Source: G020353235 sp035528295
GTDB taxonomy: Bacteria; Chloroflexota; Dehalococcoidia; Dehalococcoidales; JAUYDJ01
Direction of reading: 5' to 3'
Length of the DNA: 23,931 nt
Assembly (NCBI GenBank): GCA_035528295.1
Contig: DATKYY010000029.1
Span: 1 to 23,931, forward strand
The notes beneath the pieces were generated by a model, which was not told the origin of the DNA, searched no databases, and saw nothing but the letters and a program-made list of their open reading frames with translations. Both the position numbers and the translations under genes were made by a program. This document shows positions 13,894 to 21,587 of the stretch, piece after piece; position 1 is the stretch's first letter, and each line of letters opens with the position of its first letter.

Positions 13894-14440
13894 ATCGGGG
13901 CTCTTAGGACTGGGTGCTGAGGAAGCCACCGTCAGGGTGAGCCTGTTGAAAGCGGAAGATAAGGGCATTCTGGACACCGCCCGGAGCGTGGTGGAGACAA
14001 TTCTGGCCTGCTTAGAGGTGGAGGCTTCGGTAGTACCCCAGCCGTCACCTCTGGCTGAGGGTGGCGATGAAGCGATGGCACCCATTGTCTTTGATATAAA
14101 GGGTGACGACCTGGGTATTTTAATCGGGCGTCAAGGGCAGACGCTGGCCTGTCTGCAGTATATTGTCCGGCTTATTGTGGCAAATCAGACCAAGAGTTGG
14201 CTACCCATAACGATTGATGTTGAAGAGTATCGCCAGCGCCGGGATAAATCCCTGCAGGCTATGGCGGAGCGTATTGCCGAGCAGGTAAAGACCAGAAAGG
14301 CGCCCTTTACCCTGAGACCGATGCCGGCTTATGAGAGGCGTATTATTCACCTCACTTTGGCGGACTACCCTGAGGTTACCACGGAGAGTATCGGTAGCGG
14401 TGAGGCGCGGCGGGTGGTTATCTCGTCCAGAGAACATTAG
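13778..14440 (+). CDS. jag: Jag/KhpB RNA-binding protein
   Basis: From ATG 13778 the protein is 220 aa with the three Jag domains in order: Jag-N (MEESLEVSAKNVEEAIQLAL to about 55), KH (DLGILIGRQGQTL, GRQG loop at 117-120) and R3H (RRIIHLTLADYP, with R187/R188 and H191). Jag/KhpB proteins bind RNA and affect cell elongation and division in Gram-positives. The start lies inside yidC, giving a 116-base same-strand overlap; a longer frame from 13739 adds residues unlike the family, so it is rejected. Just downstream is ileS with a 53-base gap. Confidence 0.92.
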   Translation: MEESLEVSAKNVEEAIQLALEQLGVSREEVKINIVKEGKSGLLGLGAEEATVRVSLLKAEDKGILDTARSVVETILACLEVEASVVPQPSPLAEGGDEAMAPIVFDIKGDDLGILIGRQGQTLACLQYIVRLIVANQTKSWLPITIDVEEYRQRRDKSLQAMAERIAEQVKTRKAPFTLRPMPAYERRIIHLTLADYPEVTTESIGSGEARRVVISSREH

Positions 14441-14493
14441 GCCTTTAGCGGTGGTCCCGGGGTTAAAAGTTTATTATAGAAGAGGTTTGCGTC

Positions 14494-17400
14494 ATGTTTT
14501 CTCCGGTGGGAAGCAGGGTTAACCTCCCCCAAATGGAAGAGAAAATACTCAAGCTGTGGCGGGACAGAAATATCTTTGAGCGCAGTGTGGCGGCCCGCCA
14601 GGGCGGCAAACGCTTTGTGCTCTTTGAAGGTCCCCCCACCGCCAATGGCAGCCCCGGCATCCATCATGTTCTATCACGCATCTTCAAGGATATTATCCCC
14701 CGCTATAAGGCGATGAAGGGCTATTATACCCCGCGTATTGCCGGCTGGGATACCCACGGCCTGCCGGTAGAGCTGGAGGTAGAAAAAGAACTCGGCTTTT
14801 CTTCTAAGACTCAGATTGAAGAGTACGGGATTGCCGAGTTTAATACCCGCTGCCGGGAGAGCGTCTTTCGCTATCTCAAAGAATGGGAGGCGCTGACCGA
14901 GCGCATCGCCTACTGGTGTGACCTGGAGCACCCCTACATCACCATGCAGAATGACTACATTGAGACCTGCTGGTGGGCGATAAAGCAGATGTGGGCTAAA
15001 GGCCTCATTTATCAGGGCTATAAAACGGCGGCCCATTGCCCCCGCTGTGGCACTTCGCTCAGCTCCCATGAAGTTGCCCTCGGCTACGAGGAGAATACCG
15101 AAGACCCATCGGTTTACATAAAGTTCAAGCTTGCCCCCTCATCTCTGGTCGGCTCTGAGCTGAAGAAACGATTAGCAAAGCTCGTCTCAAAGAAGCCGGC
15201 CTATTTCGTGGCCTGGACGACAACGCCGTGGACACTGCCGGGCAATACCGCCCTGGCGGTGGCCGATGACGCCGAGTACTCGGTTGTAGAATTAGCCGAT
15301 GAATACTTAATTATGGCTGATGTCCTGCTGACTGCGCTTGGACTGGCTGACTATCCGGTGGTGGAGAGGGCGGAGGGCAGAGATCTGGTGGGTATTGAGT
15401 ATGAACCACTGTATAATCCCCATCAATTTGATACCGAAAGAATGCGTTTCAAGACGACGGGCAGCTCCGAGCTGGAGTTGCAGCCACCGAAGCCGGACCT
15501 GACCTATCGGGTCATTGTTACTGACTTTGTCTCGCTGGAGGATGGCACCGGTATCGTTCATATGGCGCCTGCCTTTGGTGAGGTCGATTTTGAAGCCGGC
15601 ATGGAGCATGGCATTGACTTCGTGCAGCCGGTGGACTTGCAGGGAAACATGACCGGGAGCTATTCTTTTGCCGGGCGGTTTGTGAAAGAGGCTGACCCGC
15701 TGGTTATAGATGACCTGAACTCAAGAGGGCTGCTCTTCCGTAGCGAGAAGATTCGTCATACCTATCCCTTCTGCTGGCGCTGCGAGACGCCGTTGCTCTA
15801 TTACGTTAAGAAGACCTGGTATATCCGCACCACGGCGGTAAAAGATGGCTTAATCGGCGGCAATGACGAAGTAAACTGGTATCCGGACCATATTAAACAC
15901 GGCCGTTTCGGTGACTGGCTGGAGAACAATGTTGACTGGGCATTCTCCCGTGAGCGCTACTGGGGAACACCGCTACCGATATGGTGCTGTGAATCCTGCT
16001 CTAATTTTGATTGTGTCGGCAGTGTGGCCGAGCTGAAAAGCAAGCCGGGGTTTGCCGGCTTGAAAGAGCCTCTGGACTTGCATCGTCCCTATGTTGACGG
16101 GCTGACCTATGATTGTGCTCAGTGCGGGGCCCAGATGAAGCGGGTGCCCGAGGTGATTGACTGCTGGTTTGATTCCGGGGCGATGCCGGTAGCCCAGTGG
16201 CACTACCCCTTTGAAAACGATACCCTGCTTGAGGACGGGCGCTTCCCGGCTGATTATATCAGCGAGGCGGTGGACCAGACCCGCGGCTGGTTTTACAGCC
16301 TGCATGCCATCTCTACTCTGCTCTTTAACCGCCCCTGTTTTGAGAATGTCATCTGTCTGGGGCACATTCTTGATGCCAAGGGAGAGAAGATGAGCAAGGC
16401 CAAGGGGAATGTGGTTGAGCCGTGGGCGGTAATCAATAAATACGGCGCCGATGCCCTGCGCTGGTATTTCTTTACCGCCTCACCGCCGGGCAATGTGCGC
16501 CGTTTTGACGAGAAGATGGTGGCTGAGGTGACCCGTCACTTCCTGCTCACCCTGTGGAATGTCTATTCCTTCTTTGTCACCTACGCCAATATTGATAAGT
16601 TCACTCCGGCCCAGGGCGGAGAGCCGGAATATTCGGAGCTGGACCGCTGGATTATCGCTGAGCTCAATCAGCTTATCGCTGATGTTGATAAAGCGATGGA
16701 CGGCTACCAGCCGACGGAGGCGGGGCGGAAGATAGAGGATTTTGTTGACGACCTGTCCAACTGGTATGTGCGCCGCAGCCGGCGGCGGTTCTGGAAGAGC
16801 GAGAGCGATGCCGATAAACTGGCGGCCTATAATACTCTCTACCAGTGCCTGGTAACCGTAGCCAAGCTGCTGGCCCCGTTTACCCCCTTCGTTGCCGATG
16901 AGATATATCGAAATCTGGTCGGCTCGGCTTTCCCTGATGCTCCCGAGAGCGTGCACCTGACCGACTTTCCGGTAGCTGATGAGAGCAAAATTGACAAGCA
17001 CCTGATGGCTGACACCCGCCTGGTGATGAGAATAGCCAGCCTGGGCAGGGCCGCCCGGAGCCAGGCCGGTATCAAGATACGCCAGCCTCTGGCCGGGGTT
17101 ACGGTCAAAGTCAGCTCCAGCCGGGAAAGGGAAAGCTTGAAGCGTTTGGAGCCTCAATTACTTGAGGAGCTTAATGTAAAGGGTTTAAACGTGGCTGCGG
17201 AGGTGGTTACCAACGAGGTCAGGTCGCATATGCCTGATTTCGTAGTTGCTACCGAGGGAGCCTATACCGTAGCCATAGAGGTAAAGCTTTCTCCCCAGCT
17301 TGAGGCCGAGGGTATGGCGCGGGAGATTGTGCACCGCTTGCAGACAATGCGCCGCTCGGCGGGGTTTGATATCGCTGACCATATCATCACCTGTTATCAG

Positions 17401-17565
17401 GGTGATGATTATATCAGAGGCGTAATGGCCGATTTTGCTGACTACATCAAGCAGGAAACGCTGTCCAGAGAGCTTACTGAAGATACCCCGGAAGAGGGCG
17501 CCTTTACCGAGAAGTATGAGCTAAGCGGTCATGAGGTACTGCTGGGAGTAAAAAAGCTGGCTTAG
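14494..17565 (+). CDS. ileS: Isoleucyl-tRNA synthetase
   Basis: Class I synthetase of 1023 aa. The ATP-binding signature is GPPTANGSPGIHHV (46-59), the PGxHH variant of HIGH seen in one IleS branch, and the second signature is KMSKA (632-636) within GEKMSKAKGNVVEPW. The editing domain holds AWTTTPWTLPGN, GTGIVHMAPAFGEVD and other CP1 blocks. The anticodon domain follows WNVYSFFVTYAN, and the tail of about 200 residues is the long-form C terminus. Cysteine pairs (CPRCG; CCESCSN; CAQCG) resemble zinc sites. It resembles the eukaryote-like group often linked to reduced mupirocin sensitivity; the sensitivity here is inference. No T-box or other leader is visible upstream, and it overlaps htrA by 4 bases at the stop. 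Confidence 0.96.
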   Translation: MFSPVGSRVNLPQMEEKILKLWRDRNIFERSVAARQGGKRFVLFEGPPTANGSPGIHHVLSRIFKDIIPRYKAMKGYYTPRIAGWDTHGLPVELEVEKELGFSSKTQIEEYGIAEFNTRCRESVFRYLKEWEALTERIAYWCDLEHPYITMQNDYIETCWWAIKQMWAKGLIYQGYKTAAHCPRCGTSLSSHEVALGYEENTEDPSVYIKFKLAPSSLVGSELKKRLAKLVSKKPAYFVAWTTTPWTLPGNTALAVADDAEYSVVELADEYLIMADVLLTALGLADYPVVERAEGRDLVGIEYEPLYNPHQFDTERMRFKTTGSSELELQPPKPDLTYRVIVTDFVSLEDGTGIVHMAPAFGEVDFEAGMEHGIDFVQPVDLQGNMTGSYSFAGRFVKEADPLVIDDLNSRGLLFRSEKIRHTYPFCWRCETPLLYYVKKTWYIRTTAVKDGLIGGNDEVNWYPDHIKHGRFGDWLENNVDWAFSRERYWGTPLPIWCCESCSNFDCVGSVAELKSKPGFAGLKEPLDLHRPYVDGLTYDCAQCGAQMKRVPEVIDCWFDSGAMPVAQWHYPFENDTLLEDGRFPADYISEAVDQTRGWFYSLHAISTLLFNRPCFENVICLGHILDAKGEKMSKAKGNVVEPWAVINKYGADALRWYFFTASPPGNVRRFDEKMVAEVTRHFLLTLWNVYSFFVTYANIDKFTPAQGGEPEYSELDRWIIAELNQLIADVDKAMDGYQPTEAGRKIEDFVDDLSNWYVRRSRRRFWKSESDADKLAAYNTLYQCLVTVAKLLAPFTPFVADEIYRNLVGSAFPDAPESVHLTDFPVADESKIDKHLMADTRLVMRIASLGRAARSQAGIKIRQPLAGVTVKVSSSRERESLKRLEPQLLEELNVKGLNVAAEVVTNEVRSHMPDFVVATEGAYTVAIEVKLSPQLEAEGMAREIVHRLQTMRRSAGFDIADHIITCYQGDDYIRGVMADFADYIKQETLSRELTEDTPEEGAFTEKYELSGHEVLLGVKKLA

Positions 17566-18683
17566 GGGGGTGGGGTCTCGGCCAGGGTGGCGGTGGTGGT
17601 ATACTTCTCATTTCCCCGCCAGAAGGCTAGGTCCACTGTCTGTCCAATTTGACTGTCGTGAATCGCATTTATCAGGTCGTCAGCAGTTGCGATTTCGGTC
17701 TCACCCCAGCTGACAATAATATCACCCGCCTTGATTCCGGCCTTATCGGCGGGGCTGTCAAGGGCAACCTGGGTGACAAATACCCCTTGCGCCACGGCCA
17801 GTTCATATCGGGCTACCAGCCATTCGTTCACGGTGCCCACTACCACCCCGAGCCAGGGGCGAACCACATAGCCCTTCTGGATCAGTTCCTCAATAATCGG
17901 TCGGGCGGTGTTGCTGCTGATGGCATAGCCCAGACCTTCCACGCCGACGGCGGCCCATTTGGCGCTGGTGATGCCGATGACCTCCCCGGCCATATTGACC
18001 AGCGGACCGCCGCTGTTGCCCGGATTGATGGCGGCGCTGGTTTCAATGAGGTCGTGCATTGTCTGTCCGACGGCTACCGGGACGGATACTCCCAGACGGC
18101 TGATGATGCCCTCTTTGGCGCTTATTCCCATCCCCAGGGCGTTGCCGATAGTCAGCGCCCATTCACCAATATTTAATTGGGAGGAATCACCGATAGTGAG
18201 TGGGGGCAGGTCGGTGTTCTCCACCTTAAGTACCGCTATGTCAGAGAAGGCATCAGCACCGACGACACCGGCGGAGAGGGCGCTCCCGTCAGACAGGGTT
18301 ACCGTGATACTTCTTGCCCCGGCGATTACGTGGTTGTTGGTCACAATATGTCCGTTTTCATCAATAATCCAACCCGAACCTGAGCCCTGCTCGGTAGAGG
18401 GCCGGTTGAAGATATCATAGGTCACCACCTCGGTATTGATGGCCACTACCGAAGGCTTCACTTTAGCCACTACCAAGGTGAAATCGGGTAGCGGTAGGTG
18501 CTCGCTGGGTTGGGGCGGTAGCGTCCACTCGGGGGTGGTCGGCGCCGATATGTCGGGGGGTGGCGGGCTGGGTGCTGGCGATGGCGCTGGCTCCTGCACA
18601 TAGACACAGCCGCCGCCCAGGCTGAGGGACAGGACTAAAATAAAGCTGAGTAATAAATAGATTAGCTTTGGCTTCTTTGGCAT
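17562..18683 (-). CDS. HtrA/DegP-like serine protease with PDZ domain
   Basis: Extracytoplasmic quality-control protease, 373 aa. A hydrophobic signal segment (LIYLLLSFILVLSLSLGGGC) ends in Cys26, possibly a lipobox with unusual Gly at -3, followed by a proline-rich linker (about 31-68). The trypsin-like domain has the full triad: H118 (TNNHVI), D148 (FSDIAVLKV) and S224 (NPGNSGGPL). A single PDZ domain occupies about 275-370 (RPWLGVVVG ... SPADKAGIKAGDIIVSWG). This is the one-PDZ layout of HtrA proteins of Gram-positives and Chloroflexi. The TATAAT box lies 7 bases before ATG 18683, so the mRNA is probably leaderless. The stop overlaps that of convergent ileS by 4 bases. Confidence 0.93.
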   Translation of the reverse strand: MPKKPKLIYLLLSFILVLSLSLGGGCVYVQEPAPSPAPSPPPPDISAPTTPEWTLPPQPSEHLPLPDFTLVVAKVKPSVVAINTEVVTYDIFNRPSTEQGSGSGWIIDENGHIVTNNHVIAGARSITVTLSDGSALSAGVVGADAFSDIAVLKVENTDLPPLTIGDSSQLNIGEWALTIGNALGMGISAKEGIISRLGVSVPVAVGQTMHDLIETSAAINPGNSGGPLVNMAGEVIGITSAKWAAVGVEGLGYAISSNTARPIIEELIQKGYVVRPWLGVVVGTVNEWLVARYELAVAQGVFVTQVALDSPADKAGIKAGDIIVSWGETEIATADDLINAIHDSQIGQTVDLAFWRGNEKYTTTATLAETPPP

Positions 18684-18690
18684 CGATAAT

Positions 18691-18699
18691 ATTATAGCA
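18691..18699 (-). promoter_or_regulatory. Extended -10 promoter of the HtrA-like gene
   Basis: TGCTATAAT on the minus strand ends 7 bases before the ATG, and no convincing -35 box is seen 17-18 bases upstream. The start of transcription should coincide with the start codon. Confidence 0.65.
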
Positions 18700-18759
18700 C
18701 ACGACTACCGCGGGCTAAAACTTATTAGCGCCCATAAACAGGGCGAAGCGGGCTGGAAT

Positions 18760-18798
18760 AACCACCCCCTCCCCTTAAGTTATGGGGAGGGGGTGGTT
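18760..18798 (-). terminator. Strong hairpin after trpB, probable terminator
   Basis: A perfect 15-bp inverted repeat (18760-18774 with 18784-18798, AACCACCCCCTCCCC) with a 9-base loop starts 12 bases after the trpB stop. On neither strand is it followed by a T tract, so it may be a non-canonical terminator or an RNA 3'-end stabiliser. Confidence 0.65.
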
Positions 18799-18809
18799 GG
18801 GGTATTTAG

Positions 18810-20180
18810 CTATTCCTTTACCTCGGGCAGTTGGGCCAATGCTTCTTTTACTTTTGCTTCGGGATAATCGTAGTCCTGAAGCTTACCTGACAGGTAGGCT
18901 TCATAGGCAGACAGGTCGAAATGGCCATGCCCGCTGTGAGCAATCAGAATGGTCTTGCTCTCACCGCTTTCTTTACAGCGCAGGGCTTCATCAATGGCTA
19001 CCCTGAGGTTATGACAGGGTTCAGGGGCGGTAATGATGCCCTCGGTGCGGGCAAAAGTAACCCCTGCCTCAAAGGTAGCTAACTGCGGGACTGCCTGGGC
19101 TTCAATCAGCCCCAGCTTGTACAGGTGGCAGATGATGGGTGCCATGCCGTGATAGCGCAGTCCGCCGGCGTGGACGGGTGGTGGGATAAAACCATGGCCC
19201 AGCGTGTACATCTTGACTATCGGGGCAAGCCCGGCGATATCGCCGAAGTCCCAGGCATAGGGCCCCTTGGTCAGAGTGGGGCAGGCTTGGGGTTCAACGC
19301 AGATAATGCGCATGTCCGGCTTCTTCCCGCTGAACTTGTCCCTGATCCAGGGCAGGAACTGACCGGCAAAATTTGAGCCGCCGCCGACACAGCCGATGAT
19401 AATATCGGGATAGGCACCGGCCATCTCCATCTGCTTCCGGGTTTCCTCACCGATGATGGTCTGATGGAGCAGGACATGGTTGACGACACTGCCGATGGAA
19501 TACTTGGTGTCATCATGAGCGAAGGCATCCTCACAGGCTTCGCTGATGGCGATGGCGAGGCTGCCCGGGTGCTCCGGATTTTCGGCCAGATAGTGGCGCC
19601 CGACCTCGGTGTCCTGGCTGGGGCTGGGGACCACCTTGGCTCCCCAGGCCTCCATCAGGATGCGCCGGTAGGGCTTCTGATTGTAGCTTACCCTGACCAT
19701 ATAGACCTTGCATTCCAGGCCAAAGAACTGGGAGCCCATCGCCAGGGCACTGCCCCATTGCCCGGCACCGGTCTCGGTAGCCAGGCGCTTGACCCCTTCT
19801 TTCTTATTGTAGTAGGCCTGGGCAAGGGCGGTATTGGGTTTGTGGCTGCCGGCCTGGCTGGTGCCCTCGTATTTGTAGAAAATCTTGGCCGGCGTATCCA
19901 GATACTTCTCCAGGCGGTACGCCCGGTGCAAAACGGTCGGCCGGTAGGTGCGGTAAGCCTCTTGCACCTCATCCGGAATCTCAATGTAGCGCTCCGTGCT
20001 GAACTCCTGCCGGTTTATGGCATCGGGGAAGAGGGGAGGGGGCAGAGGCATATCCAGCGGCAAGACCTCTTTGGTGCCCGGATGGCGCATTGGTGGTAGT
20101 GGCTCAGGCAGGTCGGGCAGGACATTATACCAATGAGTTGGCATATCCTTTTGTTCCAGAAAAAACATTGCTCTTTCCAT
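18810..20180 (-). CDS. trpB: Tryptophan synthase beta chain, TrpB2 type
   Basis: PLP enzyme that joins indole and serine to tryptophan. The 456-aa length, long N-terminal region and motifs mark the TrpB2 branch rather than the TrpA-partner TrpB1. The PLP lysine is K114 in AGSHKPNTALA; the phosphate-binding glycine loop is CVGGGSNFAG; ETGAGQWGSALA corresponds to the substrate carboxylate loop. TrpB2 proteins are often thought to scavenge free indole without TrpA; no trpA is present here. AGGAGG (20185-20190) precedes ATG 20180. Regulation is unusually well marked: a tRNA-Trp T-box, terminator, and a Trp-containing leader peptide lie upstream. Confidence 0.94.
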   Translation of the reverse strand: MERAMFFLEQKDMPTHWYNVLPDLPEPLPPMRHPGTKEVLPLDMPLPPPLFPDAINRQEFSTERYIEIPDEVQEAYRTYRPTVLHRAYRLEKYLDTPAKIFYKYEGTSQAGSHKPNTALAQAYYNKKEGVKRLATETGAGQWGSALAMGSQFFGLECKVYMVRVSYNQKPYRRILMEAWGAKVVPSPSQDTEVGRHYLAENPEHPGSLAIAISEACEDAFAHDDTKYSIGSVVNHVLLHQTIIGEETRKQMEMAGAYPDIIIGCVGGGSNFAGQFLPWIRDKFSGKKPDMRIICVEPQACPTLTKGPYAWDFGDIAGLAPIVKMYTLGHGFIPPPVHAGGLRYHGMAPIICHLYKLGLIEAQAVPQLATFEAGVTFARTEGIITAPEPCHNLRVAIDEALRCKESGESKTILIAHSGHGHFDLSAYEAYLSGKLQDYDYPEAKVKEALAQLPEVKE

Positions 20181-20225
20181 ATTTCCTCCTTTTTATTATT
20201 TTTCAACTCAAAAGCTGGTTTTCCA

Positions 20226-20267
20226 TTATGGCCCCCATCGGGGCCATCTCCGTGAGATGGTGAACAT
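20226..20267 (-). CDS. Putative Trp-codon leader peptide upstream of trpB
   Basis: ATG 20267 opens a 13-codon frame, MFTISRRWPRWGP, ending at TAA 20226-20228. AAGGGGGC lies five bases before the ATG as a plausible Shine-Dalgarno. Two of 13 codons are UGG (Trp8 at 20244-20246, Trp11 at 20235-20237). It lies after the T-box terminator and 45 bases before trpB, so only read-through transcripts contain it. The Trp codons sit in or between two mutually exclusive hairpins. This is the layout of a ribosome-stalling leader peptide; translation is not shown by the sequence alone. Confidence 0.6.
   Translation of the reverse strand: MFTISRRWPRWGP
20228..20260 (-). promoter_or_regulatory. Two mutually exclusive hairpins in the trpB leader
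   Basis: Minus strand: hairpin A is CCATCTC-ACG-GAGATGG (20244-20260, 7 bp); hairpin B is ATGGCCCC-GATG-GGGGCCAT (20228-20247, 8 bp). They share ATGG (20244-20247), so both cannot form. Hairpin B ends at the leader-peptide stop. No T tract follows, arguing for translation or RNA-stability control rather than termination. Confidence 0.6.
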
Positions 20268-20283
20268 TTTTGCCCCCTTAATC

Positions 20284-20315
20284 AAAAAACCTTCTGCCCA
20301 AAGGGGCAGAAGGTT
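20284..20315 (-). terminator. T-box intrinsic terminator before trpB
   Basis: Minus strand: AACCTTCTGCCC (20304-20315) pairs with GGGCAGAAGGTT (20288-20299) across a CTTT loop, then T6. It directly follows the T-box sequence, as expected for the terminator that competes with the antiterminator. Confidence 0.92.
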
Positions 20316-20581
20316 TACTTCCGCGGTGCCACCCTTTTTAGTCAGCCCCAGCCGTTCCGGCCGGGCGACTATCTCTTTAAGGTACGGAGATTAGCTACCT
20401 CGATACCCCGGGATGTGGTAACGCTTCCCTGGCGACAAAGCCTACTTGTCTTGCGACTTTCGGTTTGCGGCTCCCAAGTCCATTCCGCTTCCGCGTTAGC
20501 ATCGGCTCACACCTTACCCGACTCTCTGCGCCTCGCTGGAAGCCTACTAGTCTTGTTCGCAGCCTTTGCAATATTTAATTA
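20284..20581 (-). promoter_or_regulatory. tRNA-Trp T-box riboswitch controlling trpB
   Basis: The minus strand carries the T-box core AGGGTGGCACCGCGG (20321-20335) followed by an intrinsic terminator. The stem I region shows the AGTA motif (ACTAGTAGGC), AGAGAG and GGTGTGAGCC elements. The probable specifier is UGG (20480-20482) in GAATGGACTTGGGAG, a Trp codon. The variable T-box position is C, which pairs with a G discriminator as in tRNA-Trp, an independent match. Uncharged tRNA-Trp should stabilise the antiterminator and allow trpB transcription. Confidence 0.93.
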
Positions 20582-20587
20582 CTGGTC

Positions 20588-20616
20588 AATTTAACATTAT
20601 TTGTCCGGCTTGTCAA
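20588..20616 (-). promoter_or_regulatory. Promoter of the trpB transcription unit
   Basis: Minus-strand TTGACA (20611-20616) and TAAATT (20588-20593) with a 17-base spacer; start near 20581, just ahead of stem I of the T-box. It is back to back with the transketolase promoter. Confidence 0.72.
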
Positions 20617-20638
20617 GGACTTATGGGTAGAACCAGTG

Positions 20639-20668
20639 TAGACTCGGGGTGTTGAGTTATTATATAAT
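20639..20668 (+). promoter_or_regulatory. Promoter of the transketolase genes
   Basis: TAGACT (20639-20644) and TATAAT (20663-20668) with an 18-base spacer. Transcription would start near 20675, leaving about 23 bases before ATG 20698. Confidence 0.65.
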
Positions 20669-20697
20669 TACTCAGGGAGATTATAAGAGGGGTATTA

Positions 20698-21585
20698 ATG
20701 TCGTTACCCAAAAGGGTGAATCCATCCCCAGTGACCTCGGCCGCTAAGCGTAAAGCCGAGGTTTTTTTGTCATCAGCGTCGCTAAAAGAGATGGAAGCTT
20801 TAGCCAGAAGAATAAGGCGCCATATTGTTACCATGATCGGGAAGGCGGGCAGCGGTCACCCCGGCGGCTCGCTGTCGGCGGTGGAGATTGTCAGCAGCCT
20901 TTACTTCAGGGTGTTAAAGCATAAGCCCCAGGACCCGCAGTGGGCTGACCGGGATAGATTTATCCTGAGCAAGGGGCATGCCGCACCGCTTCTCTATACG
21001 GTGCTGGCTGAGTGCGGCTATTTCCCGGTAGCCGAGCTAGCCACACTGAGGCAGCTGGACAGCCGTCTTCAGGGGCACACCGACCGGAACCTTACCCCCG
21101 GAGTGGAGATGTCCGCCGGCGCCCTGGGGCAGGGGCTTTCTTTTGCTGTCGGCGTCGCCCTGGCCGGGCGCCTTAACGCGCAGTCATACCGGGTTTATGT
21201 CCTGCTCGGTGACGGGGAGTGTAACGAGGGGCAGATATGGGAGGCGGCGATGGCGGCGGCTCACTTCAAGGTGGATAACCTGACCGCTATCGTTGACCGG
21301 AACCGGCTGCAGCTGGACGGCTGGTGCTGTGATGTGATGAACTCAGAGCCCTTTGCCCAGAAGTGGCGGGCTTTTGGCTGGCAGGTCATCGAGGTCGATG
21401 GCCACGATTTCACCCAGCTTGGCCGCGCCTTTACCCGGGCAAAGAAGGTGAAGGGAAAGCCCACGGTTATCATTGCCCATACCGTCAAGGGCAAGGGGGT
21501 CAGCTTTATGGAGAACAACCCCGATTTTCACGGCAAAGCCCCCAGCGCTGAAGAGGTAGAGATAGCCTTAAAGGAGCTGGCGTAG
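20698..21585 (+). CDS. Transketolase, N-terminal subunit
   Basis: TPP-binding half of a split transketolase, which moves two-carbon units in the pentose phosphate pathway and supplies erythrose-4-phosphate. The 295-aa product has AGSGHPGGSLS (H54), SKGHAAP (H94), HTDR, SAGALGQGLSFAVG, and the TPP motif GDGECNEGQIWEAAMAA (171-187) ending in DRN. Compared with usual N-terminal subunits it has about 25 extra residues at the front; GAGGGG before ATG 20698 supports this start. However, an intrinsic-terminator-like hairpin lies at 20734-20768 in the extension, and TTG 20767 with GAGG five bases upstream is an alternative start giving MSSASLKEMEALARR, closer to the family. The C-terminal subunit follows after two bases. 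Confidence 0.9.
   Translation: MSLPKRVNPSPVTSAAKRKAEVFLSSASLKEMEALARRIRRHIVTMIGKAGSGHPGGSLSAVEIVSSLYFRVLKHKPQDPQWADRDRFILSKGHAAPLLYTVLAECGYFPVAELATLRQLDSRLQGHTDRNLTPGVEMSAGALGQGLSFAVGVALAGRLNAQSYRVYVLLGDGECNEGQIWEAAMAAAHFKVDNLTAIVDRNRLQLDGWCCDVMNSEPFAQKWRAFGWQVIEVDGHDFTQLGRAFTRAKKVKGKPTVIIAHTVKGKGVSFMENNPDFHGKAPSAEEVEIALKELA
20734..20768 (+). terminator. Terminator-like hairpin inside the 5' end of the transketolase gene
   Basis: ACCTCGGC (20734-20741) pairs perfectly with GCCGAGGT (20755-20762), the loop holds a small CGC-TAA-GCG helix, and seven T follow (20762-20768). The right arm contains GAGG, a possible ribosome binding site for TTG 20767. It could act as an attenuator or sequester this site. 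Confidence 0.7.
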
Positions 21586-21587
21586 CC

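Noticed and set aside
19464..20099. Plus-strand frame of 211 aa opposite trpB
   Set aside because: Shadow of the well-supported TrpB2 on the minus strand.
20675..20768. Known riboswitch class (TPP, fluoride, ZTP) before the transketolase gene
   Set aside because: None of the conserved core sequences of these classes that I know is visible; only a terminator-like hairpin can be supported.
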